Shown piece after piece: positions 1-8,486 of a stretch of 39,990 nt of DNA. Location: contig NZ_JAMOLN010000080.1 of NCBI RefSeq assembly GCF_024448165.1, forward strand, positions 1 to 39,990. The letters are read 5' to 3'. Source of the DNA: Streptomyces longispororuber. Its GTDB lineage: Bacteria > Actinomycetota > Actinomycetes > Streptomycetales > Streptomycetaceae. A program made the position numbers and the translations under genes. How positions within the stretch are numbered: position 1 is the first letter of the stretch; each line of letters starts with the position of its first letter. The notes beneath the pieces were generated by a model. It had not been told where the DNA came from. It ran no database searches and saw only the letters and a list, made by a program, of their open reading frames with translations.

Positions 1-1179
1 GCACCCGCCGACGCCTCCGCCCGGCTGCCCGTGCCCCGGCCCGACCCGCACGACGACCACCACGCCGAACTCAGCCGGCTCGCCGACGCCGACCCGGCGG
101 CCCTGCTGCAGAACACCGCCGACTGGCGGGCCTCGCCCGAGGTGCACCTGCTGCGCTGCCGGCTCCGGCTCCGCGTCGCCCTGCGCACCGACCCGGACGA
201 CGCCGACCTGAAGCTCGCCGAGCAGGAGCTGCGCGGCGCCGTCGACACCATCGGCCGCGAGCGCGCCCGGCACGACTGGCGCATCGACTGGCACCAGGGC
301 CTGGTCTCCCTCGCCCGCGACGACGTCACCTCGGCCCGCGACCACTTCGACCAGGTCTACGGGGCGATCCCCGGCGAGTACGCGCCCAAGCTGGCCCTCG
401 GCCACTGCTCCGAACTCCTCGGCCACCAGGAGGAGGCCCTCGGGCACGCCGCGCTCGAACCGGGCACGGAGCAGGACGGGGCCGAGGAGCGGGCCGCCGA
501 GCACCAGCGGCGGGCCCTCGGCCACTGGCGCGCCGCGCTCACCCTCTACGAGGCCGTACGGCTGCGCAATCCGTCGCTGGGCAGCGCCGCGTTCGGCGCC
601 GCCCGCACCCGGCTCGCGCTCGGCGGGCCGCGCGCCTGCGCCGCCGCCATCGAGGCGCTCGACGCGGTGCCGCAGCACTCCCGGCACCGCACGGCCGCCC
701 GCACCGCGACGGTCCGGATCGCCGTCGAGCACGTCGGCTGCACGGACACGCTGGGCGAGGCCCTGGTCCGGCTCGGCCGGCTCTTCAACGAGCACGGGCT
801 CACCGACGAGCAGGCCCGCGTCCGGATGAAGGCCGAGGTGTGGGAGGCGGCGCAGCGCCTGGTGACGGCGGGCACGGTCGACGCGGCGGGCCTGGGCCGG
901 CTGGCCCGCGAGACGGCGGCCCGCGACGACGAGGCCAGGGACGCCGGCGCCCGCCTCGAATTCCCGGACGGGGAACGGAAACTGGGCAAGGACCTGTCCG
1001 CGTTCTACCTCCTGCTCGCCCGGCAGGCGGCCCGCTCCGGCGATCTGCCGCACGCCGACGAGATCGCCGAACGCCTCCTGGACCGCGCCTACCTGGTGCG
1101 CCCGATGGCGCTGCGGCACCGCAGGGACGTCCGCTCCCTGCCCACCCTGCTGCGGACCGTGCTGGGGCGCCGCGGGTGA
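1..1179 (+). CDS. PknG-like serine/threonine kinase, C-terminal TPR part (5' end outside window)
   Basis: The reading frame is open from the first base and ends at TGA 1177-1179, so about 392 C-terminal residues are visible and the kinase domain lies upstream. The segment begins with a Pro-rich linker (LPVPRPDP) of the kind that joins the kinase and TPR domains of PknG. It continues with helical repeats, including GEYAPKLALGHCSELLG, which resembles the PknG TPR region. PknG is a cytosolic kinase that controls central nitrogen/carbon metabolism through FHA-domain partners. The stop overlaps the GTG of the next gene (GTGA), so the three genes are probably translated together. The family call rests on the TPR part and on the two following genes; the catalytic residues cannot be inspected here. 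Confidence 0.85.
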   Translation, partial: APADASARLPVPRPDPHDDHHAELSRLADADPAALLQNTADWRASPEVHLLRCRLRLRVALRTDPDDADLKLAEQELRGAVDTIGRERARHDWRIDWHQGLVSLARDDVTSARDHFDQVYGAIPGEYAPKLALGHCSELLGHQEEALGHAALEPGTEQDGAEERAAEHQRRALGHWRAALTLYEAVRLRNPSLGSAAFGAARTRLALGGPRACAAAIEALDAVPQHSRHRTAARTATVRIAVEHVGCTDTLGEALVRLGRLFNEHGLTDEQARVRMKAEVWEAAQRLVTAGTVDAAGLGRLARETAARDDEARDAGARLEFPDGERKLGKDLSAFYLLLARQAARSGDLPHADEIAERLLDRAYLVRPMALRHRRDVRSLPTLLRTVLGRRG

Positions 1180-2330
1180 GGCCCCACCGGACGGCCCTCA
1201 GGAGCCCCTGGGTACCCCTGCGCCGCCTGCTGTGGCCGCCGGCCGGCCGCACCCGCAACCGCACCTATCTGCGCGACCGGCTGATCGCGCTGCCCCTGCT
1301 CGCGGCCGTCGGCTTCGCCGCGCTCGGCTGGGCGTACGCGGACGTGCGCGCCGACTCGGCGTACATCCGCACCCGCCTCGCGCCCGCCCTGGGCGACCTG
1401 GCCGACGCCAAGACGTCGCTGCGGATCGCCCAGCGGGAGGCGGAGGTCGGCCTCGACGCGGGCACCGCCGTGGAGCTCTCCGGCCTCGGCCCGCGCTACG
1501 CGGCCCGCACCGGCGCCGCCGCCCAGGACATCGCGCGGCTCTCCCGCGGCGGCGCGTTCGGCGAAGCCCAGCGCCAGGAACTGGACGTCATCTCGGGTCT
1601 CGTCGACGGCTACGAGGAGTGGATCACCTGGGCCAGGACGAACGTCGGCGACCCGTCGCTGCGCAAGGCCGGGCTCGCGTACGCGGCGAGCATGCTCTGC
1701 TCCGACGCGTCCGGCGAACCGGCCACCACCCGCACCGCGCCCTACCCGGCCTGCCGCCCGGAGACCGGCGCCGACGCGACCACCGTCGTCGACCGGATCG
1801 CCGCGCTCGAACGCGATCTGCACCGCCGCCTCACCGACCGCGCCGCGCTCGGCCCCGGCGTCCTCGCGGCGGTCGCCCTGTCGGCCGGCTGCCTCACCCT
1901 GCTGGCCGTGGGCCTGTGGCGGACGTTCTTCTTCCTGCGCCGCCGGATGCGGATCAGGGCGAGCGTGCCGCTGCTCGCCGCCGCCCTGCCGCTGCTCGTG
2001 CTGCCGTGGGCGGTCGCGGACGGGGCCCGGGCGTGGACGGCGCAGCGCGACACCCTCCCGTACGCGGACACCCTGACCGACCGGGCGTCACCGAAGGTGG
2101 AGGCCGCCACGGACGCCGACCCGGTGGCCGACCCGCCGCCCGCCGCCATCCACCCGGTCACCGCCGCCATGGAACGGACGGTCGCCGACGGCGCGTTGGG
2201 GCCGGTCGGAACCGTGGCGGGCTGGGTGGCGCCCGCGGGCCTCGTGGTCGCCGCGGTGGTCGGCGGCACGCTGCACGCGTACCGGCGCGAGTACCTGCTG
2301 GTCGGCCGGGGCGCCGGAGGCGGGGCGTGA
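1176..2330 (+). CDS. GlnX-like four-helix membrane protein, probable signal relay to the PknG-like kinase
   Basis: This 384-aa protein starts at GTG 1176, overlapping the kinase stop by 4 nt. The frame is open further upstream, but only as an antisense-free shadow of the kinase gene. Four hydrophobic segments are visible at about residues 36-54, 226-247, 262-281 and 352-369. The first and second enclose an extracellular, mostly helical region of about 170 residues with two cysteines, and the third and fourth enclose a shorter loop. This is the topology of mycobacterial GlnX, which couples the lipoprotein GlnH to PknG. No enzymatic motif is seen. From position and topology I infer that it relays a ligand signal from the downstream lipoprotein to the kinase. 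Sequence identity to GlnX was not computed. Confidence 0.85.
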   Translation: MRPHRTALRSPWVPLRRLLWPPAGRTRNRTYLRDRLIALPLLAAVGFAALGWAYADVRADSAYIRTRLAPALGDLADAKTSLRIAQREAEVGLDAGTAVELSGLGPRYAARTGAAAQDIARLSRGGAFGEAQRQELDVISGLVDGYEEWITWARTNVGDPSLRKAGLAYAASMLCSDASGEPATTRTAPYPACRPETGADATTVVDRIAALERDLHRRLTDRAALGPGVLAAVALSAGCLTLLAVGLWRTFFFLRRRMRIRASVPLLAAALPLLVLPWAVADGARAWTAQRDTLPYADTLTDRASPKVEAATDADPVADPPPAAIHPVTAAMERTVADGALGPVGTVAGWVAPAGLVVAAVVGGTLHAYRREYLLVGRGAGGGA

Positions 2331-3628
2331 GGGGCGGCGCCGGGCGCGCGGCCCGACTCGCGCTCGCCGCCTGCCTGTTGGCGCTCGCCGCGCTGAGCGG
2401 AGGCTGCGGGTCGGACCGGGGCAGCCCGGTCGTCGTGCTCGGCCCGTGGACCGGCGACGAGGGCAAGGCGTTCACCGCCGTGCTGCGGGAACTGTCCCGC
2501 GGCTCCGGCCACACCTACGTCTACCAGGGCACCCGCTCGCTGCGGGAGACGCTCGTCGCCCAGTTCGCGGCGGGCGCCCCGCCCGACGTGGCCATCCTCA
2601 ACAGCATCGGCGAGCTCACCGAGTACGCCGTCCAGGACAAGCTCCGCCCGCTCGACCCGTACACCGCCGAGCGCGCCTACTCGCCGTGGTCCCCCACCCT
2701 CATGCTGGACGGCCGGCGCCGCACGTACTGGGTGCCGCTCAAGGTCGACCTGAAGAGCCTGGTGTGGAGCAGGGCCGGCTCGTCGAGCGCCCGCCCCGCC
2801 TGGTGCGTGGGCATGGCGGCACAGGCCACGTCCGGCTGGCCCGGCACCGACTGGGTCGAGGACATCCTGCTGCACCAGGCGGGTCCCACGACCTACGTGC
2901 AGTGGGCGACGGGACAGCTCAACTGGGCCAAGTCAGCGGAGCTGAAGCGGGCGTTCACGACCTGGGCGAAGCTCCTCGACGCCCGCGGCAAGCGCTCGCC
3001 GAAGGCCGTGGAACGCTCCCTGACCATGTCGTTCTGGGGCACCCCCGACCCCGAGCACCCGGCGGCGGGGCCGCGCGGCCTGCTCGGCGGCTCCCTGCCC
3101 GGCTGCACGCACGAGCACCAGGCGTCGTTCGTGCGCTACCTGTACGCGCCGCGCGACGACATCCGGGTCGAGCCCGCGGCCCGGTTCCTGCACGGTTCCG
3201 CCGCGTACAAGGACGCGTTCGAGGTGTCCGGCGACATGGCGGCGGTCCTGACCGACAATCCCGGGGCGCAGGAACTGGTGCAGCGGCTGACCAGCGACGA
3301 GGGCCGGCAGAAGTGGTCCGACGCGGCCCAGGACCACCTGCGCCCGTTCTTCCCCGACGAGACCGACCCGCAGCCCGACGACAACCCGGCGGCCCAGGAG
3401 ATCGCGACGTACCTCACCAAGGAGGCGAAGACGCTCTGCTTCGACGCGTCCGACGTGATGCCACCGGTGCTGCGCGACGCGTTCTACCGGGCGGTCCTCA
3501 CGTACTTCCGCTCACCGGACGCCCCGACGCTGGACAGGCTCCTGGGCCAGCTGGAGACGGTCCGCACGCAGATCGCGGGCACCTACACGACGTCGGCGGT
3601 CCGCACGCCCACGGAAATCTGCAGATGA
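2327..3628 (+). CDS. Extracellular solute-binding lipoprotein, putative sensor for the PknG-like pathway
   Basis: This 433-aa protein starts at GTG 2327, again overlapping the previous stop by 4 nt. It opens with a lipoprotein signal ending in LSGGC (Cys27). The mature part resembles ABC substrate-binding proteins of the large, sugar-type class: VVVLGPWTGDEGKAF at the start, then GAPPDVAILNSIGELTEYA, then a hinge-like region with YWVPLKVDLKSLVW. No permease or ATPase gene follows, so it is unlikely to serve ordinary uptake. Its place behind a PknG-like kinase and a GlnX-like protein suggests a sensor in the role of GlnH. It is longer than, and of a different fold class from, the small glutamate-binding GlnH. 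The ligand is unknown. Confidence 0.88.
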   Translation: MRGGAGRAARLALAACLLALAALSGGCGSDRGSPVVVLGPWTGDEGKAFTAVLRELSRGSGHTYVYQGTRSLRETLVAQFAAGAPPDVAILNSIGELTEYAVQDKLRPLDPYTAERAYSPWSPTLMLDGRRRTYWVPLKVDLKSLVWSRAGSSSARPAWCVGMAAQATSGWPGTDWVEDILLHQAGPTTYVQWATGQLNWAKSAELKRAFTTWAKLLDARGKRSPKAVERSLTMSFWGTPDPEHPAAGPRGLLGGSLPGCTHEHQASFVRYLYAPRDDIRVEPAARFLHGSAAYKDAFEVSGDMAAVLTDNPGAQELVQRLTSDEGRQKWSDAAQDHLRPFFPDETDPQPDDNPAAQEIATYLTKEAKTLCFDASDVMPPVLRDAFYRAVLTYFRSPDAPTLDRLLGQLETVRTQIAGTYTTSAVRTPTEICR

Positions 3629-3662
3629 CGGCGGGCCCGCCCGGTCGCGCCCCGGCCGCGGC

Positions 3663-5510
3663 TCACCGCAGCTCCTCGGGACAGGGCGTCCCCCGGGACC
3701 ACTCGTACGGCGCGGCCAGCCGGTACGTGCCGACCCGCGGCGCCAGCAGCACGGTCCACTTGTCGCCGGAGGCGTCCTCGTCGGTCTCCATCAGGCACCC
3801 GTGCACGTTCGCGAACCGCTTCGGCAGGCTGTCGTCGTCCTCCCGCGCCCGCTTCGACGCCTCGGTCTCCTCCGGCGCGCCGAGCTTCTTGCCGTCGGCG
3901 TCGACGACCGACAGCCACGGCGAGTACGGGACGCGGATGAGGATCCGGCCGGGCTCGGTGACCTCGATGGTCAGCTCGCTCTGCTCGGCGGCGTCGACCA
4001 CCGCGTTCGGCTCGGCCATCGGCGTCGCGTCGGTGACCTCGAACAGCTGCCAGTTGGCGTCGCCCCACACCTGCTTGAGGTAGGGCAGCCCGCGCTGCAC
4101 CAGTTCGCGTTCCCGCTCGCTGCCCTTCCCGTCCGGCTCGCCCTTGGGCAGCACCACGTACCGCACGGCCCAGCGCTTGAGCCACTCGTGGTAGTTCGCC
4201 GAGTTGAGGGTGTCGTCGTAGAAGAGGGGGTTGCGCTTCATGTCGGCCTGCCGGGTCCAGCCGCGCGCCAGGTTCACGTACGGGGCGAGCGCGGAGGCCT
4301 CGCGGTGCGAGCGGGCGGGCACGACCTCGACGCGGCCGCGCTCGGCCTTGACCTCCTGCAGCTCGTTGACGAGCGGCGCCAGCTCGCGGGCCCAGGAGGC
4401 CTCCGGGGTCGTGTGCACCACGTCGTCCACGGACTTGAAGCCGATCCACGCGTTGAGTCCGACGAACGCGACCACGACGACGTACCACTTGCGCGAGCGC
4501 GGCACGGTGAACGGCAGGGCGGCGAGCAGCGCGACGCCCGCGAACAGCATCGGCAGGCGCGTGATGTTGGAGCCGATCTGCGAGCTGATCAGCCAGACGA
4601 GCAGGACGGCCAGGGTGTAGACGGCGGACGTGATCCGGACCGTCACCCACTCCTTGGGCACCAGGACGCAGACGAGCACGCCGTAGACGATCGGCAGCAG
4701 CGCCGACCAGAACGACATCGGCTGCGTGCCGGAGAACGGGAACAGCCACGCGGAGAGGCCGACCACGACGGCGGGCGCGAGCCCGAGCGCGTACGCGCCC
4801 GGCCGTCTCTTCTGCAGGAAGAGGGCGACGGCGACCAGACCGACGAACAGTCCGGCCACCGGCGAGCAGGCCGTGGCGATCCCCGCGAGCGGCGCGGCGG
4901 CGAGGGCCTTCGCCCACCGCTTGTAGCGCCAGCGGTACGGCCAGCAGAAGACGACGGCGGTCGCGGCGAGCCCGAACATCATGCCGAGCCCGAAGGTGAC
5001 CCGGCCCGACGCGGCGTTGCACAGCAGCGCGAAGACGCCCGCGAGGGCGGGCCAGAGCGGCTTGGTGACGACGCGGGTGCGCACGAGGATCAGCGTCAGC
5101 AGGGCCGCGGAGAGCGTCCCCGCGACCATCATGGTCGTCCGCACGCCGAGCACCGACATCAGGTACGGCGACACCACGCTGTACGACACCGGGTGCATAC
5201 CGCCGTACCAGGCGAGGTTGTACGCGGAGTCGGGGTGCCGGCCGACGAACTCGGCCCAGGCGTCCTGGGCCGCCAGGTCACCACCACTGTTCGCGAACGT
5301 GAAGAACCAGATGAGGTGCAGGACGCCGGCGACGGCGGTGACGACGGTGACGGGATGCCGGGCGGCGCGCAGCAGCCGGCCCACCGGACCCGCCTCGGGT
5401 CCCGCGGGCGGCGGATCCTCGGTCCCGTGCGACTGCTCGGGAAGCCGTATTCGTACGTGCCCCGAGCCCGGCTCTGCGTCGTCGGCGCGCGTCGGCTCCG
5501 CTGTGGCCAC
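3663..5510 (-). CDS. Polytopic membrane protein with soluble C-terminal domain (GT-C-like architecture)
   Basis: This protein of about 615 aa has a polar N-terminus of about 45 residues, roughly ten hydrophobic segments up to about residue 340, and a soluble C-terminal domain of about 270 residues. The first extracytoplasmic loop carries GGDLAAQDAWAEF and GGMHPVSYSVVSPYL. An acidic first loop before a many-helix core and a C-terminal soluble domain recalls GT-C glycosyltransferases that use lipid-linked sugars, but I do not recognise the family. GTG 5510 was chosen because GGGAG lies about 8 nt upstream. GTG 5519, three codons earlier, has the same GGGA directly abutting it. The gene converges with the binding-protein gene 34 nt away and lies downstream of the carboxypeptidase gene, so a role in envelope polymers is plausible but inferred. 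Confidence 0.85.
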   Translation of the reverse strand: MATAEPTRADDAEPGSGHVRIRLPEQSHGTEDPPPAGPEAGPVGRLLRAARHPVTVVTAVAGVLHLIWFFTFANSGGDLAAQDAWAEFVGRHPDSAYNLAWYGGMHPVSYSVVSPYLMSVLGVRTTMMVAGTLSAALLTLILVRTRVVTKPLWPALAGVFALLCNAASGRVTFGLGMMFGLAATAVVFCWPYRWRYKRWAKALAAAPLAGIATACSPVAGLFVGLVAVALFLQKRRPGAYALGLAPAVVVGLSAWLFPFSGTQPMSFWSALLPIVYGVLVCVLVPKEWVTVRITSAVYTLAVLLVWLISSQIGSNITRLPMLFAGVALLAALPFTVPRSRKWYVVVVAFVGLNAWIGFKSVDDVVHTTPEASWARELAPLVNELQEVKAERGRVEVVPARSHREASALAPYVNLARGWTRQADMKRNPLFYDDTLNSANYHEWLKRWAVRYVVLPKGEPDGKGSERERELVQRGLPYLKQVWGDANWQLFEVTDATPMAEPNAVVDAAEQSELTIEVTEPGRILIRVPYSPWLSVVDADGKKLGAPEETEASKRAREDDDSLPKRFANVHGCLMETDEDASGDKWTVLLAPRVGTYRLAAPYEWSRGTPCPEELR

Positions 5511-5606
5511 TGCTGACACTCCCGTACGTACCGTGTGAACGACCGAGGGAACGTCCCGGTCCTGCCCCGGTCTCGCGACGCTAGCACGGGGTGCCCGAAC
5601 GGGCGC

Positions 5607-5637
5607 CGCGGGAGGCCGGTGGGACCAGCCTCCCGCG
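5607..5637 (-). terminator. Hairpin terminator after the carboxypeptidase gene
   Basis: A 10-bp perfect inverted repeat (CGCGGGAGGC / GCCTCCCGCG) encloses an 11-nt loop just past the stop of the minus-strand carboxypeptidase gene at 5644. No T-run follows, as is usual for high-GC actinomycete terminators. Confidence 0.6.
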
Positions 5638-5643
5638 AACTCC

Positions 5644-8283
5644 CTATCCGACGCGCTTGATTTTCGCCCCGAAGCCGGGCTCGGCCAGGTCGCTCTGGAG
5701 GGCGACGGGGACCTCGACGGCGTCGTTCTTGCCGTCGCCGACGTTCAGGACGCCGACCACCGTGCCGGCCTTCGCCGAGTGCGGGACGGGCGTGCCCTTC
5801 TGCTCGCCGAGCTCCAGCTTCACGGTCAGGCCCGACCAGCCGACGGCCGTGACGTCCTTCGTGGCGACCACCGGGGTGGTGCCGCCGAGCCCGTCGTCGA
5901 CCTCGCCCACGACGTCGCCCTTCTTGACGACGGTCTTGGCGGTGAGGGCCTTCTGGCCCGCGGCGATCAGCCGGCCGACGACGCCGGTGACCTCGTCGAT
6001 GTTGGCGACGCCGTTGCTCCCGTACTGGCCGAGGGCGGCGCCGATGATCGTCTGGGTCTTGCCGGCGACGGTCTTCTCCGCGGCGAACAGGATGTTGCCG
6101 CCCGCCGCGGTGGTCGTGCCGGTCTTGATGCCGACGGCGACGGTCGGGACGAGGCCGAGGAAGTTCTTCTGCTCCTCGCCGTTCAGGTCGACGTACTTGG
6201 GCTGCTTGGAGATCTCCTTGAAGACCGGGTTCTCCATCGCGGCCCGGCCCAGCTTCACCAGGTCGGAGGCGGTGGACACGGTCGTCTTGTCCAGGCCGCT
6301 GGGGTCCGTGTACGTCGTGTTCGTCATGCCCAGCTCCTTCGCGGTCGCGTTCATCTTCTTGACGAACTCGTCCTCGGAGGAGCTGCCGCTGTCCCAGCGG
6401 GCGAACAGCTTGGCGATGTTGTTCGCGGACGGCAGCATGACCGCCTGCAGGGCCTCGTACTCGGAGATCTTCTGGCCCTCGGTGACCTTGACCACCGACT
6501 CGTTCTCGGCTTTGCCGGTCTCGTAGTGCTTCTGCGCGGCGGCGTCGACCGGGATCAGCGGACCCTTCTCGCCGGTCTTCAGCGGGTGGTCGCGCAGGAT
6601 CACGTACACGGTCATGACCTTGGCGATGCTCGCGATCGGCACGGGCTTCTGGTCGCCCGACGTGCCGAACGTGCCGATGCCGTTCACGTCCATCGCGGCC
6701 TGGCCCTGGGTGGGCCAGGGCACGGACGGCTTGCCGCCGTCGAACGAGACCGTCTGCTGGGCCGTGAGGTTCAGGGTGGGCGTCGGCAGCGGGCGTACGG
6801 CCTGCACGATCGCAAACACGACGACCAGGAGCAGGACGAGCGGCGTCCAGATCTTGACCCGGCGCACCGCGGTGCGGACCCGGGTCTCCGCGGGCGGCGG
6901 GGTGTTGGTCAGCTCGGCGAGCAGGTCCAGCGGGGGCTTCGGCGGCAGCGGCTGCTGCGTCGTCCGCTCCGGCGCGGGCGGCTCCGCCGGGGTCTGCGGC
7001 TTCGGCTTGGCGGTGCCGGTTCCGGCACCGGCACCGGCACCGGCACCGGCGCCTTCGTCGAGCGGCTTCAGCGGTACGAACCGGCTGGTCCGCTCGGCCG
7101 CCGACTCCTCCTTGCGCCCACTCCCGCTGCCGCCCGCGGCGGGCGACTTGAGCATCGTGGTCGGCTGGTCGACCGGCGGCGCGACGGCCTTGAAAACGGC
7201 GGTGGGCTGATCGACCGCCACACCGGGCTTGGGCTTGGGCTCGGCGTCGGCCTTGGCCTCCGACTTGGCGTCGGGCTCGGGCTTGGCATCGGCCTTGGGC
7301 TCCGCGCCGGACTTGGCGTCGAGGGCTGCCTCGGCGTCGGCCTTGGGCGCGACGGCGGCTTCGGGCTTGGCGTCAGCGGCGGGCTTCGGCTCGGCGTCGG
7401 CCTCAGGCTTCGACTCGGGCTCCGCGCCAGGGGTCACCTCGGCGTCGGCCTTGGGCGCGACGGCGGCTTCGGGCTTGGCGTCGGACTTGGCGTCAGCGGC
7501 GGGCTTCGGCTCGGCGTCGGCCTCAGGCTTCGGCTCGGACTCCGCGCCAGGGGTCACCTCGGCGTCGGCCTTGGGCGCGACGGCAGCTTCGGGCTTGGCC
7601 TCAGCGGCGGGCTTCGGCTCGGCGTCGGAGGCTTCAGGGCTCGACTCGGGCTCGGGCTCGGCGTCGGACTTCGCATCGGCCTTGGCGGCACCGGACTCGG
7701 CCGCGGCCGCCGGCTCCGCGTCGGACATCGCGTCGCCACCGTCGGCACCGTTGTCACCGGACTCGGCGTCGGCGTCGACGGCAGGCTTCGGCTCGGCGTC
7801 GACCGCAGCCTTCGGCTCCGCGTCAGCGTCGCCATCGGCACCGGGCACCGGCTCGTCCTCGGCCTCACCGGAGGCGCCGGACTCGGCACCAGACGCCGGC
7901 TCGACGTCGGACTTCGCGTCACCGTCGGCACCGTTGTCACCGGACTCGACGGACTCGACGTCGGACTCGTCCTCGGCCGCACCGGACGCGTCGGGCTTCG
8001 GCGCCGCGTCAGCGTCACCCTCGCCCTCCGCGCCCCCGGCCACCCACGCCGCCACCGCGGCGCGCAGGCGCGCGTCACCCGGCTCCTCGGGGCCGGGCTC
8101 GGGCTCGGGCTCGGCCGCGGAACCGGACGACGCCCCGGCCACGTCCCGTACCGAGAAGACCGCAGTCGCCTGGTCCACACCGGACGCCGACGGAGTCTCC
8201 CGCGCCACCGCGAGACGCGGATCGTCCGGGGCCGGGCCTCCCGACGCCTTCTGCTCTTCCGACCTGTCGGGGGTCCCCGCCAC
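5644..8283 (-). CDS. D-alanyl-D-alanine carboxypeptidase (S11) with long cytoplasmic Ala/Glu/Pro/Lys repeat domain
   Basis: The product is 879 aa. GTG 8283 was chosen because GAGGAGG lies 5 nt upstream; the frame is open 48 codons further but has no comparable site. Residues 1 to about 475 are low-complexity, rich in Ala, Asp, Glu, Pro and Lys, with near-identical DAEPKPAADAK-type blocks. One membrane helix follows at about 478-500, then a penicillin-binding domain with S552-x-x-K555 (SIAK), S619-A-N621 and K720-T-G722. These are the three catalytic motifs of peptidase S11, which removes the terminal D-Ala from peptidoglycan stem peptides outside the cell. Ordinary family members are 300-450 aa, so about half this protein is the N-terminal extension. 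It is probably a disordered cytoplasmic tail for localisation or binding, which is inference. Confidence 0.93.
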   Translation of the reverse strand: MAGTPDRSEEQKASGGPAPDDPRLAVARETPSASGVDQATAVFSVRDVAGASSGSAAEPEPEPGPEEPGDARLRAAVAAWVAGGAEGEGDADAAPKPDASGAAEDESDVESVESGDNGADGDAKSDVEPASGAESGASGEAEDEPVPGADGDADAEPKAAVDAEPKPAVDADAESGDNGADGGDAMSDAEPAAAAESGAAKADAKSDAEPEPESSPEASDAEPKPAAEAKPEAAVAPKADAEVTPGAESEPKPEADAEPKPAADAKSDAKPEAAVAPKADAEVTPGAEPESKPEADAEPKPAADAKPEAAVAPKADAEAALDAKSGAEPKADAKPEPDAKSEAKADAEPKPKPGVAVDQPTAVFKAVAPPVDQPTTMLKSPAAGGSGSGRKEESAAERTSRFVPLKPLDEGAGAGAGAGAGTGTAKPKPQTPAEPPAPERTTQQPLPPKPPLDLLAELTNTPPPAETRVRTAVRRVKIWTPLVLLLVVVFAIVQAVRPLPTPTLNLTAQQTVSFDGGKPSVPWPTQGQAAMDVNGIGTFGTSGDQKPVPIASIAKVMTVYVILRDHPLKTGEKGPLIPVDAAAQKHYETGKAENESVVKVTEGQKISEYEALQAVMLPSANNIAKLFARWDSGSSSEDEFVKKMNATAKELGMTNTTYTDPSGLDKTTVSTASDLVKLGRAAMENPVFKEISKQPKYVDLNGEEQKNFLGLVPTVAVGIKTGTTTAAGGNILFAAEKTVAGKTQTIIGAALGQYGSNGVANIDEVTGVVGRLIAAGQKALTAKTVVKKGDVVGEVDDGLGGTTPVVATKDVTAVGWSGLTVKLELGEQKGTPVPHSAKAGTVVGVLNVGDGKNDAVEVPVALQSDLAEPGFGAKIKRVG
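7020..7052 (-). repeat. Six-base microsatellite-like run inside the carboxypeptidase gene
   Basis: GGCACC units are repeated in tandem and encode an alternating Gly-Ala (then Gly-Thr) stretch just before the membrane helix region. It probably acts as a flexible linker. Copy number could vary between strains through slippage. Confidence 0.6.
7333..7640 (-). repeat. Large tandem repeats (108-120 bp units) in the carboxypeptidase gene
   Basis: Three successive units begin near 7333, 7441 and 7561. The first is 108 bp, the second 120 bp, and the third is partial and diverged. They code for residues of about 215-317 of the cytoplasmic extension. The near identity at DNA level points to recent in-frame duplication. 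Length variation by 12 bp between units keeps the frame. Confidence 0.8.
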
Positions 8284-8486
8284 CGATGCCTCCTCGACCG
8301 CTAACCACGAAACGCCGGACAGACCAGCCCTGTCCGAACCATGTACCAGTGTCCTGTGTGGGGGCTTAACCCCCGTGGTAGACGAGAACGACATACCTGC
8401 CGGTTCCCACCCAAAGCCCCCACGCACTCTCGACAGACCAATGTGAGAGGGGTCACCCTGTCAGACATCCACGCGGGGAGGCATGG
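8284..8486. promoter_or_regulatory. Divergent intergenic region between carboxypeptidase and GPP34 genes
   Basis: These 203 bp separate two divergent starts and must hold both promoters. A short inverted repeat GGGGG-CTTAA-CCCCC lies near 8363-8377. I cannot assign convincing -35/-10 pairs. Confidence 0.4.

Noticed and set aside
840..1175. Upstream extension of the GlnX-like frame through the kinase gene.
   Set aside because: The region codes for the TPR domain in another frame. The GTGA overlap start at 1176 fits both genes and the membrane topology.
3630..3641. A 12-bp perfect palindrome GGCGGGCCCGCC between the convergent binding-protein and membrane-protein genes.
   Set aside because: With no loop it cannot form a normal hairpin, and such runs are common by chance at this GC level.
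7229..8446. A 405-aa open frame on the + strand opposite the carboxypeptidase repeat region, rich in Ser, Ala and Gly.
   Set aside because: It is the antisense reading of the repeat codons. It has no ribosome-binding site and no domain, and the minus-strand enzyme is certain.
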